From positions 5,874,641 to 5,938,640 of the forward strand of contig OX439137.1 of the NCBI GenBank assembly GCA_949318235.1: a stretch of 64,000 bases of DNA. The letters are read 5' to 3'. Position numbers and translations under genes: made by a program. The stretch's first letter is position 1. Each line of letters starts with the position of its first letter. Below the pieces are notes generated by a model that was not told the origin of the DNA, ran no database searches, and worked only from the letters and a program-made list of their open reading frames with translations. Source of the stretch: Ecdyonurus torrentis. Its lineage: Eukaryota > Arthropoda > Insecta > Ephemeroptera > Heptageniidae. Positions 39,535 to 50,727 of this stretch are shown here, one piece after another.

Positions 39535-40429
39535 AAAAGTGGAAAAAAATTAGGACAAGTCTGAATTTTTCAGGGTTGGTAGAGACCATTGCCCCAAGCT
39601 TTCTACCAAAAGTTACCAAAAATTGCCCTTGAGCTTTTCCGGAAAAGCGGAAAAATCTGCTAAATCGTAACTAATGAAGATACCTTAAAAATTCAAACGG
39701 ATTCTTGTTCCTTGGATCAAAATACGTGGGAAACACATATTTTCCAAAAAATTATGTCAACAGTAATGGCGGTAGACTTTTCCAAAGTCGTCACTTTACC
39801 ACTTCAGCTATTTTCTCTACATTTTCACAATTTGTATAAAAACTTGAAACTATAGACCATAATGATTAACACAGTTTATTGTAAAGAATGTAGCAAACAA
39901 AATGAGATATGATTTATTAAAATATCTCAATTTATAACGGAGTTGTGCCCGGAAAAGCACAAGCGCCTATGGTTTGCGCAGCATGCTTTACCTCTAGATT
40001 CTCCTGCTTTTCCGGGCATAACTCCGTTATAAATTGAGATATTTTAATAAATCATATCTCATTTTGTTTGTTACATTCTTTACAATAAACTGTGTTAATC
40101 ATTATGGTCTATAGTTTCAAGTTTTTATACAAATTGTGAAAATGTGGAGAAAATAGCTGAAGTGATAAAGTTACGACTTTGGAAAATTCTACCGCCATTA
40201 CTATTGACATAATTTTTTGGAAAACATGTGTTTCCAATGTATTTTGATCCGAGGAACAAGAATCCGTTTGAATTTTTAAGGTATCTTCTTAAGTTACGAT
40301 TTAGCAGATTTTTCCGCTTTTCCGGAAAAGCTCAAGGGCAATTTTTGGTAACTTTTGGTAGAAAGCTTGGGGCAATGGTCTCTACCAACCCTGAAAAATT
40401 CAGACTTGTCCTAATTTTTTTCCACTTTT
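39535..40429. repeat. Long near-perfect hairpin between IFT172 and RAB5IF
   Basis: Arms of about 425 bp (39535-39960 and 40006-40429) are almost identical in inverted orientation, separated by about 45 bp. Outer ends AAAAGTGGAAAAAAATTAGG / CCTAATTTTTTTCCACTTTT; inner ends ATAACGGAGTTGTGCCCGG / CCGGGCATAACTCCGTTAT. No conserved coding frame is seen. It starts 458 bp upstream of the IFT172 ATG. Confidence 0.95.
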
Positions 40430-40671
40430 TTTTATTTTTCTTGGCCTAGTAACAAATACAGCCCGCCCAAAACTAAAACAGGGGTCTACTTTGATCAGAT
40501 GTGCTCATTTAACTCATTTTATTCCAACTTGTATTTAAAGTAAATGACGACTAAATTTCATTAGCATTAATAGTAACTAATAACTTCAATATTAAACTGA
40601 CAGCTTTGCCAAATTTGTGTATAATAGAATCTGAGAAAAAGAAGTACACCTTAATTTTACTATAAAATATA

Positions 40672-40805
40672 TGAAACCCTGTTTTTCGTGCTCCAAACCA
40701 CAAAAAAAAAAAAAAAAAAAAATGATGATGATGATCACCGATTAACGCTTATTAAATGGCATTGTGCTTTTTTTTGGAGCAAGGGAACAGGGTCTACGAG
40801 CATCA
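40672..40805. mobile_element. Family C1 (GTAAACCCTGTT) MITE, divergent copy
   Basis: Ends AAACCCTGTTTTTCGTGCTCC and GGAGCAAGGGAACAGGGTCTA are inverted repeats, with an A-rich slip inside. The family recurs at 42217, 53184, 56701, 58785 and 62967. Confidence 0.7.
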
Positions 40806-41010
40806 TTAATCTCAATCAGTACATTATTATTAGAATTATTGCACTTCATACAAACTCTTTGACATTGTACTTATAGCTTATTATAAAAGATAGTAATGGT
40901 CTTCTAGACCACAGTGAATGCAATTTATATACATTAATAATTTATCAAATTTCGTTAACAAAATAAAGATAAAAGAGTCACAGCTACAGTACAAAATAAA
41001 AATTGGAATA

Positions 41011-41297
41011 TTGATGCTGTTGCGGCTAAACCACTTTTCTACTTTTAGCAACATAGCTAACTTTCACACATCTACATTTACCGCGATAACTATAAAAACA
41101 CACATCTACATTTATCGTGACAACATAGGTAAAAACACATCTACACCTGTTTTCCTACATAGATGTGTTTATTTACCTGTTGTCCCGATAAATGTAAATG
41201 TGTATTTACTTTTTTATGGCTATCGCGATAAACGTAGATGTGTGACAGTAAAATTCCCGCTAAGGTAGAAGTGTGGTTTAGCTGCTACAGCATCAAT
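41011..41297. repeat. TA-flanked foldback MITE downstream of RAB5IF
   Basis: Left end TTGATGCTGTTGCGGCTAAA, right end TTTAGCTGCTACAGCATCAA. The arms hold repeated CACATCTACATTTA(C/T)CG and its complement. It shares the T[CT]GATG terminus with the elements at 16611, 20319 and 31955. Confidence 0.88.
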
Positions 41298-41960
41298 CTA
41301 CTGATGCAGTTAGGTTAGGGCTAAATTAACAATATGCTTAAGAAATATTGAACGTATATCAAGTTTCACAAAAATAGGTTTCAGAAATTACAACACATTT
41401 AATATTTAATATGGTGTTTTTATCTTTCAATCCCTTAATTTAATTACAGTAAAAATTATAATAAATTTGAAGTTATATATTCTCAACAGTGAATTTTGTT
41501 TTTTCAAAAAATTAAACATAATTTTAAAAAATTACAACTCTTAATATTTCTATAAAAAAAAAAAGTCATAAAATATGTGTTATAAAATGAAAGTACATCA
41601 TTTGCTTAAGTTATACATTTTAATTAGCTATTAAAAAAAAAAAAATACAAATTTATAGGTTATTTGATAAATGTATAAAAAGTAAACAATATACCACAAA
41701 ATTTTTTTTACGGAAAATGTTCATACTTAAAACACTCTCTAAAAAGGGAGACTACATAACAATTTTTTTTTCACAAAAAAACAATTTATTAGAGAAATAA
41801 ATCTCTAAAAAATATTATTAATTAATAAAAAGAACAATTATATATAATTTTTTTTTGGGAGATTTGTTGTTTGTTTATTATATTAAAAAAACAACTTAAT
41901 TTAACAATTTGGTAATTAATCATGAAAATATCTTGGAGAAATTTCCATGATTTTGGAAGG

Positions 41961-44900
41961 TCATTCGAAATGTAGTCCTGAATATATGATAACCCACGTA
42001 ACCTGAAACAAACCAAAAAAGCAAAATGATAGCCAAAAAGTCATATTGATAGCAAAAAATTGGCCTATCTCTTTTTTTGTCACAGTTATAGTAAAATCAC
42101 AATACTGTAGTCACGGTAAACAAAATGTGTATCTCGTTTCTTTGTCAGTGGAAGCAAAATGTGGCAGTTGTTTCCTAACGTAATGTAGATTGCGCTCGAC
42201 TTACACATATTAATGCTGTTCGTAAACCCTATTTTCTGCACACGATCACCTATGGTTATTCAAATACAATGCGCAATTTTTGTACAAGAAAACAGGGTTT
42301 ACAAACAACACTATTGCTAACTGTGACAAAATGAGATACACATATTGTTTGCTATATTGATATGCAAAAATTTGTATTTAATGAGAGTTTGTAACCAAGT
42401 ACCTATTTTAAATGGGTAGATTAGAAAAGTAAGCTTTCATGTTACTCCATGTTTTCAAAGCAGTAAATATATTTTTACTACAATTTAATCCAACAGGAAG
42501 TTAAACCCAGATCTTCAGATTGCTGGGCCACTGCATTAACATTACTCAGCTTCTTTTATCCTTTATCATGGTTAGGTATGATAAATTTATAAGAAAAAGA
42601 TTGAGGAAGAGAAGTGAGTGAACAAAGTCCTATATTTTGGTGAGTTTTTCTCTTGGCACTAAATTCCGAGAGAAACAAGAGGATGTTTGTGTGCCTTCAT
42701 CAGTCATTACAGACTCAGAGGGAAACTATGAATGATTTTGGAATATTATTAAAAATGATAATCTTAAATGATAAATCTTTCATAGTTTCTCTGGGAGTCT
42801 GGATTTCAGACGATCCCATTGTTGAAAGGCGGCTGTTGGCCGATAATTTTTTTGAACTTGTAGCAGTTGCATGAAATCCAGAAGACAATTGACCACTTGC
42901 AATGAACGAACTTTTTAAAATAATTTGAATAATTCTTAATGCATTTCTTATGTAAAAATCGTTTTCACTTACTTGCTGCAACAATTAAAAACATTTTATT
43001 GCAAGTGGTCCATTGAAAATCGGATGTAAACAAATGACGTTATAGTCGGCAAAGGGTTGGGAATTGAAATTTTTTATTTCTTTTTTTATTAAACAAAACG
43101 TCAATTTTTAAGGCAATTGTCTATGCTAAGTTTATCTACTACTTTTGCTGTTTCTAATGGCGTATTTAAACATAGGGGTTAACTTTGTGTAGACTTCCTC
43201 ATTAGAGAAAATGTCATTTATTTTTGTATATCCTCGTTACTTAACCCACAGCAATTACAACTGTTTGTCAAGTGCCGAGTGTAATATATAAGGCGCTAGC
43301 TGATATCACTCATTACCATACATTCTACCATATCTATATGTCTACCATTCATCACCAATTAAGTAATTACTAGGAAGCATTAGAAGATTTCTCTTGGAAA
43401 CCTTGCAAAAGGGTAAGGTTGTTTAGTGAATTAATAATACAAATTGGAGCCTAACAATACTAATGAAGTACTAGGATATGACTTTATGTACCTATCTTAA
43501 TTTAATTTGCTTTCTTATAAGGGAATGGAGCATTTATTAATAGAGTTAGAATTTCATATTAATACTGAAATTTTCACTGTAGCTTATTAAGCTTCAAGAC
43601 TATTGTTTTTCTGTTATTTAAAGTCAATTGGATAAAAAAAACATAATAATTTATATTAAAATTGTTGAAATCCAGGAAAACAGTAGCTCTGTACGCTATA
43701 CAGTAAAAATTTCAGTGCAGAAAAAAAAAAAAAAAAAAAAAAAAAAAACTTCCTTGAGTTAGAGCGGATAAGAAAATGTGTTACAGTAAATTGAGAAAGG
43801 AACACAAAGTCATCTGCTTGGCATTTTGTCAGTCTTGTTGGACTTCAAGTTTTTTAGTTTTCTTTCATCACCCCCCCCCCCCCCACCCCCTTTGCACTAT
43901 TATTTTTAAGCCTTTTGTTGTTACATTTTTTTTATAAAATTTTACATACCAAAAATCCAGCAAATGATGTCATAAAACCTTCTTTGGTAAGCTCCCAAGC
44001 CCCTCCAAATTCTTCTTCATCTACTCCTTGCATTGTGGAAAAGTATAGGTAGATCAGGCCAGCATTCACCAACACAAACCTTTGTAAGCAAAAGAAATAC
44101 ACAACTTGAATTGATACATAAATAACTTGACATAATTAACTTAAAATTGTGTCTACAAAATATGTATTTGTTTTTTTAAAAAATTCCTGGCCATTGTGCA
44201 GTAGTTTTCTCATAAAATACTGTAAGTATGGTTTCACAAAGCTCAATAATGGGAAAGTAGAAATTCTCTTAACTATAACGTTAACTGGTTATCTCTATGT
44301 ATATAATATACAGTCAACTGGGGTGACTTTGAACACCCAATTATCTCTGCCTTGGGGCCTCATTTTAGAAATTTGAAGAATATTAATATTGTTCAAATTT
44401 ATTTTTGATTTTAATGACATGTTTCAAATTTTTGAAAAGAGTGCCCAAAGTAGAGATAAATGGATGTTCAAAGTCACCCCGGTTGACTGTACATAGTAGA
44501 TTAACAAAATTGCAAAAAGTAACGTTTTAGTTGAAAATTAACAAAAATTGAAGTTAACATCAGTGATAACTATAAGGTTACTTTTTGAAAGCAATTTTTT
44601 ATTTATACTGACAAAAAAAAACAAAATCTACTGATGAGGCAAGGGAACTAATAAATAAAAATAATAAATATACATAAATATAAATTATTAAAACTATAAA
44701 TAATCATAAAAATTACATATCTTTTAAAAAAGCTGTTAACGTTTTAGTTAACGTAAGTTAATATTATAGGTTTAACGTTATTGTTTGGGACAAATTAGAG
44801 TTAATGTTAACAATAGTTATAGTTTTATATGAATTAACTTAACGGTAACATAAAAGAAAATTTAGATAATGACCACAAGAGTGATACTTGGACAAAAGTG

Positions 44901-46339
44901 AAAATGTGAGACAAGACCTCAGGAGGGGTGTTTTGTAACCTCTTGTTTCACTTCTCGATACCGCATTCATTGTTGTTCCTTATGGATCTCGATACCAAGA
45001 AGTGAAACGAGAGTTTAGGGAACAGCCCCCCTGAACTTTGTTTTACAGTAATACAAGCCAATCCTTTATGTAGTTTCAGTAACAGTGGACTTCATTTAGT
45101 TATTCAATAGAGGTGGTATGGTAATAGGACTAGTTATCGGCAGCTTAAGGGTCTTAAAGGCGTAGAACACCTTGAACAAAAAAGTTGCGTAATATCCTAA
45201 CAAACCTGAAAATCAACGTTGATTTGGCCGGAGTCATTGATTTCTAATTTATTTTCCATTCACAAAATGCCGCTTTCAGGTTTGTTAGGATATTACACAA
45301 CTTTTTTGTTCAAGGTGTTCTACGCCTTTAAGGTTGAAATTCCTATATAGTATTGTTGAGAAAAGCAGCCAAACTGACACTGCCGCAGTTATCGGCACCC
45401 CTATTTATCTCGACCCCCCTCTAGAGATAAAAGAGTTTTAAGCAGTGGTACGGCAAGTAGACGGAATTCTAAGATGGTTGGTTCTAATTAGAATCTCGTA
45501 AACTTATTACTTTCGCCGTAAAAAGAGCCTGCCGATAACAAGTACAATTACCATATGTACAACAATGTAAACTTACAATAACAGGGCAATGATGCCTTTG
45601 AGTGGTAAGATACCCCACACAATGCCAATGATGATGCCAATCGCTTGTCTTGCCCAATATATTACATCCAAGAATTCCTCCTGAAAAATAAAATATTGTT
45701 TATTTTGCTACATAAAAAATCTTGTTAGGTACAGTACTAAACTCTAAATACATTATGAAGTATCATATCATAACATAACATATCATACTATAGGTGATAA
45801 TTAATAATAACAAACTAATCGTTTATGGTTATATTTGTACATATATGTACATACTGTACATACAAACGGACCGGTAAAATGCATCATAACATACATATGG
45901 AAAGGGGGTGTGGCATTTAAGTATCGTTTATGCAGTAATTTAATTATGTTCACAATAAAAATAAATTAAAATATAACTTAAAAGTGATACGTAAATGCAT
46001 TATAAATTATTTAAAATCACAATAATCCATTGGTTATAATTGAAACTATGAAATTTTGTCTAAAAACTCAGCGGGAGACAATTTTTACGAGCTGTTACAA
46101 AACGCAACTTGTTTTCATAATAATGCAATGCATTATGTACGAATAAAAGACAATGAATTTAATTATTATATTACATAGTGCATGTAGTATGAATATATTA
46201 CCTTATCCGGCCATGAAGAATTTGGTGTGAATGCTCGGCTCCATACAGAAGGTAATTCCAAAGGAGGACTTTTACTTTGAACCGGCGTACCATTTTTCTC
46301 TGTTTGTTGAACTTTATTTGTAGATCTCTTTGTAGCCAT
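41961..46339 (-). CDS. RAB5IF: RAB5IF / C20orf24 homologue (OPTI), 4 exons
   Basis: Exons 46202-46339, 45577-45680, 43950-44079 and 41961-42002 (stop included) give 414 nt and 137 residues with phases 0, 2, 0. The protein matches human RAB5IF across its core: DVIYWARQAIGIIIGIVWG (human DVIYWFRQIIAVVLGVIWG), NAGLIYLYFS, WELTKEGFMTSFAGF, and the last exon VTWVIIYSGLHFE (human VIWIIFYTAIHYD). Three hydrophobic segments lie at about residues 59-73, 75-94 and 118-133; the N-terminal 40 residues are polar and poorly conserved. In vertebrates this small membrane protein partners TMCO1 in an ER insertase complex and has also been linked to respirasome assembly. Introns contain several MITEs. Identification is strong. 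Confidence 0.95.
42108..42355. repeat. Foldback element interrupted by a family C1 MITE
   Basis: Outer inverted ends ACAAAATGTGTATCTCGTTT and GACAAAATGAGATACACATA share blocks with 38090-38275 and 53375-53510. Its interior is split by a C1 MITE at about 42217-42311 (TGTTCGTAAACCCTATTTTC ... AAAACAGGGTTTACAAACAAC). It lies in the last RAB5IF intron. Confidence 0.8.
42705..42804. repeat. Short inverted repeat in RAB5IF intron 3
   Basis: CAGACTCAGAGGGAAACTATGA and TTTCATAGTTTCTCTGGGAG pair around an AT-rich loop containing a second small inverted pair (TTAAAAATGAT / TTAAATGATAA). Confidence 0.7.
44311..44489. mobile_element. TA-flanked MITE, TIR CAGTCAACTGGGGTGA
   Basis: CAGTCAACTGGGGTGACTTTG at the left and AAGTCACCCCGGTTGACTG at the right, flanked by TA on both sides (44309-44310, 44490-44491), as for Tc1/mariner elements. 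A relative lies at 55905-56054 and a terminal fragment near 30790. It lies in a RAB5IF intron. Confidence 0.88.
44920..45035. repeat. Short foldback in RAB5IF intron 2
   Basis: AGGAGGGGTGTTTTGTAACC + CTTGTTTCACTTCTCGATACC pairs with TCGATACCAAGAAGTGAAACG + GGGAACAGCCCCCCTGA around about 25 bp. Confidence 0.75.
45154..45331. mobile_element. TTAA-flanked MITE family T2, intermediate copy
   Basis: TTAA|AGGCGTAGAACACCTTG at the left and CAAGGTGTTCTACGCCT|TTAA at the right (near-perfect 50-bp arms). It keeps only one side of the inner segment seen at 36272-36587 (TTGATTTCTAATTTATTTTC), so it is an internal deletion derivative. Confidence 0.92.
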
Positions 46340-46494
46340 TTTTATAAAAAAATATTTTTGTATAATACGTAGTAAAAATTGTAACAGTTTATTTCACTTA
46401 ACTCATAATTTAATTAATAAAAATTTAGTAATTTAATCAGCCACCACACCACTTCATTAACGTGAAGTTGTCAACAATTTTTTTTACTGCATGT

Positions 46495-46540
46495 GTTTAG
46501 TGACGTCATTGGTCACGTGATTTATTAGCCAATTAGTGCT
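46495..46540 (-). promoter_or_regulatory. Core promoter motifs of RAB5IF
   Basis: About 160-200 bp upstream of the RAB5IF ATG lie, within 32 bp, a perfect CRE (TGACGTCA, 46501-46508), two CCAAT boxes (46508-46512 minus, 46528-46532 plus) and an E-box (CACGTG, 46514-46519). No TATA box stands out. This spacing is typical of a housekeeping promoter. Confidence 0.6.
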
Positions 46541-48517
46541 GCCCTCTTGCGGAACTGGAGTATTTTTTTTCCCCAGAAAATTGGCGGGGATAGAAACCAC
46601 TTTTAATTTTTCAAGTCCACTGTACTATAAACAGACTATAAATAAATAAACTGCATTATAAGAACTTTATAAAATAACTTTAAGTTGTTATTATTTATTA
46701 TTATGTATGTACTGTCCGATTTTATAAATATGTATTTCATCGCTTAAACAAATCAGATAAAGCATTCAAAAAAAAAAAAAAAAGTAGAAAGAAAAATGAA
46801 AAATCAAATTTCATGAGTGGCATAAGAATTTATTTCCATGTGTCATTACAAAATTAAATCATTTTAACCATAAAATTAAATACAATTATCTTTTATATTT
46901 AGTACTACATTTCAGTACATTGTGTATAGGAATTTTAATTAATGAAATAAAATCTGAAAAGATACATCAACAGATTCATATGTAATACACTAAAGAGTAA
47001 AATACTATTTTTGTTTTCCCATCACCTAATTTTATTTCATGATCAATATACCATAGTAAAAGCAATGATCATACAAAAAGTGATCTAACATAAATTTCAA
47101 GAAGGCATATTTCCTTCCTATGTAAACCTATACAACATTTATACAATTTAAAAGTAGACATAGATGCAAATTAAAATAAATGATAATTTATAAAATTTAA
47201 TTAAATCAAGACAACATACTTATATGTATCATAAAAGTCACAATTAAGATTTCAAACCATTAAAAAAATGTTGCTTCAACATAATATAGTATTTTTGTTT
47301 TATATAAATATTCAAAAACAAATAATTCTTAATATTAAGTATACTTTTTTTTTATTATAATTTAAGTGTTTAAAATAAAATTAAGTATATATTATATACT
47401 TTTACAAAAATTCTTCATCATTATATAATATTTTATTTTCAATATTAAGTAAAAAGACCTACTGCATTTTTAATTTTTGCTTGCTTCAATTAAAATTATT
47501 TTAAAATAAAAGGGCGGTTTACTACATTAATTTGTGCAGTAATTTTTATCAGAGAATGGTTTTATGACTTTTATGTCACCTAGGTCAAATAGTTGCCTTT
47601 ATCTGTGTGGGTCATGAAGCAGTACTTTTACCAAGTGCAGGAAATGTGTAATGTGTTTCTCCTATTGACTATATTCAAGAAATACAACTAATTTGAGGCC
47701 GAGTTAAAAAGATTTCAATCACATCCGCATCCTTTTAAATGTACTACTGCACATGCATATAGTACTTTGAAAATAAAGTACATGTAATCGAAATCACGTT
47801 ATGTTAGAGAACCTTATTAAAAGAGAAGCGACAATCTCATGTTTTAGGCAGACCTGTAATACATTTGTTGTCAAAGGTCTGCTTAAAGTACCCAAACTAG
47901 AATAACAGGTGAAATACTCTTAGCCAATGACAAAGCTCCAATTTTGTGGGTATATATATATAGCCAATCATTTATAAAGCTTAAAGTTTAGGTACTTTTA
48001 GCGGGCCTTATGTCAAAATTATCCATATACTGTGGACAAAATGTACTTTTGTTTGTACTTGAGAAGTGGATGATTTAGACTGCATGCAAAGTATAGGATA
48101 AGTATTTGTACCAGAATAACATATATTATGCAAAAGATCATGTATAAGTTTCAAATATGAACATTTTCAGAAATTTGCATTTGATATAGGACACCACAAT
48201 TTTTCAAGAACATAATTTACAGATTTTAAAACTATAAAATAGATAAGTCAAAATAACAGCTTACAAAACCTGAGAACATGAATACTACAGAACTACTTCA
48301 AAACTACAGTATATAAGTGCTAAAAATCAACATTTTTAGTCTTTACTCCATTTGTGCTGCATATATGCTGTCAACAATCAAAGACTATACTATAGTGGAA
48401 TTTCTGAAGTCTTGTTTTAGTTCTATAAATTGTTCCAAACAATGATATATAACAAAATATACTTGACTTATTAAACTAAAATTTACAAAATTGAGTCTGA
48501 GGAGAGTTTGATATTAA
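46541..48517. other. Intergenic region and probable 3' UTR of the MYND gene
   Basis: No exon is recognised. Part is likely the 3' UTR of the minus-strand gene ending at 48518. A minus-strand AATAAA (TTTATT, around 46829) is a possible poly(A) signal but far away. A remnant of the hAT-like repeat (AGAGAACCTTATT ... CATGTTTTAGGCAGACC) lies at about 47806-47853. Confidence 0.5.
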
Positions 48518-50722
48518 TCATTTACCAATGTTAAGATAACTGAAATCTGCAAGTCCTAAATCAAACTCCAAATGTTCAGCCATATGTTCAGACTTCCACC
48601 TAGTATCCTGACATCTCCTACCACAGTAGAGGTTCACATCTGGATAATTATCTTTAATACAGTCCTCGCAAGTTACGAATTTACGTACAGATTCAGGTTT
48701 ACCACATTGACGACACCTACGAAGTACTTTAGCTTCCCGTTTTTTATCTTTACTAGCAAAGAGTGTCAACATTTCCTCTAACTTATCAAATTCACCATTC
48801 AGATAATAAGCAGCAGCTAATTTTATCTCAGGATATAATTTACTAAATGGCAGTTCATCAAATAACTGAAATTTTAATTCACCAGATTGTTTTCTGAACT
48901 TTTTCAATTTTACATATAAATTAAGTTCAATTGCTTTTTTACGATCTACAAATTTATTCAATTCTTGTTCAGTTTTTTCACTTGCGTTTACAACTTCATG
49001 TAATATTTCATATCTATGTTGTTTTATACCTTCTTTGGCATCTTCTAATTCATCATGTAATTGTGAATTCCTTGAATGATTTCTATTTGCCATATCTTGA
49101 ATTATTTCAAGTTCTGATATGATTGCACTAGTTATATTTAAATCAGATAATCTTTTACAATTTGGTATATCAATATTAGGTGGTGGAATATTATATAATT
49201 TGATTGCAATATGAAATAAATTTTCAGTAAAATCAAATATGACTTCCCACCATTTATTTATTAACAATGCAAATGAATCAGTAATGAAATCTATCCTTTC
49301 ATCTCTGTCAAACATACGTTGTATTTCTTTGACAGATGGTAATTCTAATTTTATTTCCAAACTTGTTGTAACTGTAGGCCAATCATGCATGTAATTTAAT
49401 ATTTGATCTATACCAGTGATAGTTGTTGTATAGATACAATTCATGGTAAAATAGCCTATACTTCTACGAGTATGTTCTCTAACTTTTAAGTTTAAACATA
49501 ACCATTCATATTTCCACATATGATTATATAACTTATCAAAAGTAGTTTGTATATCAGCTGGATATAAATCATCTACATTCTCATCAGCTTTTTTCTTACG
49601 CTCTTTACAAGTGGCAATCCATACGTAATATCTTTTCTCATAGAAAGTAATGATGGCATGTACCAATTTTAACATTTCTGCATTGAATGGTTCAATTTTA
49701 CAATTTTCAAAGTATGATGCTACAACGCATGGTAATACATATTGAATAATTAACCAATCAGGGAAACATTCTCCATCTATAGCATTGATTGCAAAGCTAT
49801 TAATAGCCATATTATATACCATTCTACCAATTCTATGTTCAAATGTATGCATCATATTTTCTTTATCAGTAAAGATATGTGGTTCAGGAAGGTTATTTTT
49901 ATTTACTGCATATTTCCATTCTGAAGGAAATTTTGACCATAATATTTCACGACATTGATGATTTTCTACTTCTTTTTTGATTACATTAATATCATTTAAA
50001 TATGTATCAATATCTACATCAAAGCATTCAGCTTTTTTATATATTGGTATTTTATTGAACAACCCACATACACAACCAATGATTTCAGTTAATGCTGTTT
50101 TAGCTTGTAATTGCAATTGTAATGTAACTACTTGTGCAAGTGCACCTATTTCAGTTTCAGTTTTTAATAATAATTTCTTTATTTCATGATAAATTACAAC
50201 ATATTTTAATAATCTATCAATATTTGTAGCTTCTTGAGTAATATTACTCATTCTTTGTGCACATTTTTTAATACCACCACTGTATAACTCTTGTTTGATA
50301 TCCTCTATTTTAATTTCATTCAATTTTCCAGTATCAATTACATGTTCTTGGATTGTTTTGAGAGTTAGTTCAATTTTTTCTGTCACACTTAATTTGTATA
50401 CTAGTGAAGATTTATCTTGTATGATTTTCTCCTGCCAAATATTGTAACATTCATCATTATTAAGATTTACATTACTAGATTGATTTTTAATTCTATGAAT
50501 TAATGTATTAAGATCTTTAACACATGGGAATGGTTCATCTAATTTATCATTTTTATTCCAAATAAAATGATTATTGAAGTTTTGAACATATAAATTTGAT
50601 AATGTCTCATCTACAGAGTAGACAGTAGGATCAGTGATTGTGCAATTTTCAGCAGTTTCTGATATTGACCACGTAATAATTTTTAATCTTTTCAACATTT
50701 TTGCAGCTTTATTTTTAGCCAA
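48518..50722 (-). CDS. MYND-finger protein, C-terminal frame (734 codons)
   Basis: An uninterrupted 734-codon frame without its own convincing start: the first in-frame codon used here is TTG. It is most likely the continuation of the frame at 50728-51756, reached by a net -1 shift. Residues 1-600 are predicted mostly helical and I do not recognise the family; a charged stretch around residues 555-630 may be coiled coil. Residues 670-718 (48572-48715) form a MYND zinc finger: CRQC, then CEDC, then YCGRRC, then W-x2-H-x3-H. The final zinc ligand is His instead of the usual Cys. MYND fingers usually bind proline-rich partners. The coding part is intronless although neighbouring genes are intron-rich, suggesting retroposition or a single large exon. 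Confidence 0.8.
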   Translation of the reverse strand: MAKNKAAKMLKRLKIITWSISETAENCTITDPTVYSVDETLSNLYVQNFNNHFIWNKNDKLDEPFPCVKDLNTLIHRIKNQSSNVNLNNDECYNIWQEKIIQDKSSLVYKLSVTEKIELTLKTIQEHVIDTGKLNEIKIEDIKQELYSGGIKKCAQRMSNITQEATNIDRLLKYVVIYHEIKKLLLKTETEIGALAQVVTLQLQLQAKTALTEIIGCVCGLFNKIPIYKKAECFDVDIDTYLNDINVIKKEVENHQCREILWSKFPSEWKYAVNKNNLPEPHIFTDKENMMHTFEHRIGRMVYNMAINSFAINAIDGECFPDWLIIQYVLPCVVASYFENCKIEPFNAEMLKLVHAIITFYEKRYYVWIATCKERKKKADENVDDLYPADIQTTFDKLYNHMWKYEWLCLNLKVREHTRRSIGYFTMNCIYTTTITGIDQILNYMHDWPTVTTSLEIKLELPSVKEIQRMFDRDERIDFITDSFALLINKWWEVIFDFTENLFHIAIKLYNIPPPNIDIPNCKRLSDLNITSAIISELEIIQDMANRNHSRNSQLHDELEDAKEGIKQHRYEILHEVVNASEKTEQELNKFVDRKKAIELNLYVKLKKFRKQSGELKFQLFDELPFSKLYPEIKLAAAYYLNGEFDKLEEMLTLFASKDKKREAKVLRRCRQCGKPESVRKFVTCEDCIKDNYPDVNLYCGRRCQDTRWKSEHMAEHLEFDLGLADFSYLNIGK

Positions 50723-50727
50723 GAATT

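Noticed and set aside
42478..42570. tRNA-like words (GGTTTAACTTCC box B, minus strand), possible SINE
   Set aside because: Box A is not convincing and the stretch does not fold as a cloverleaf; too weak to call.
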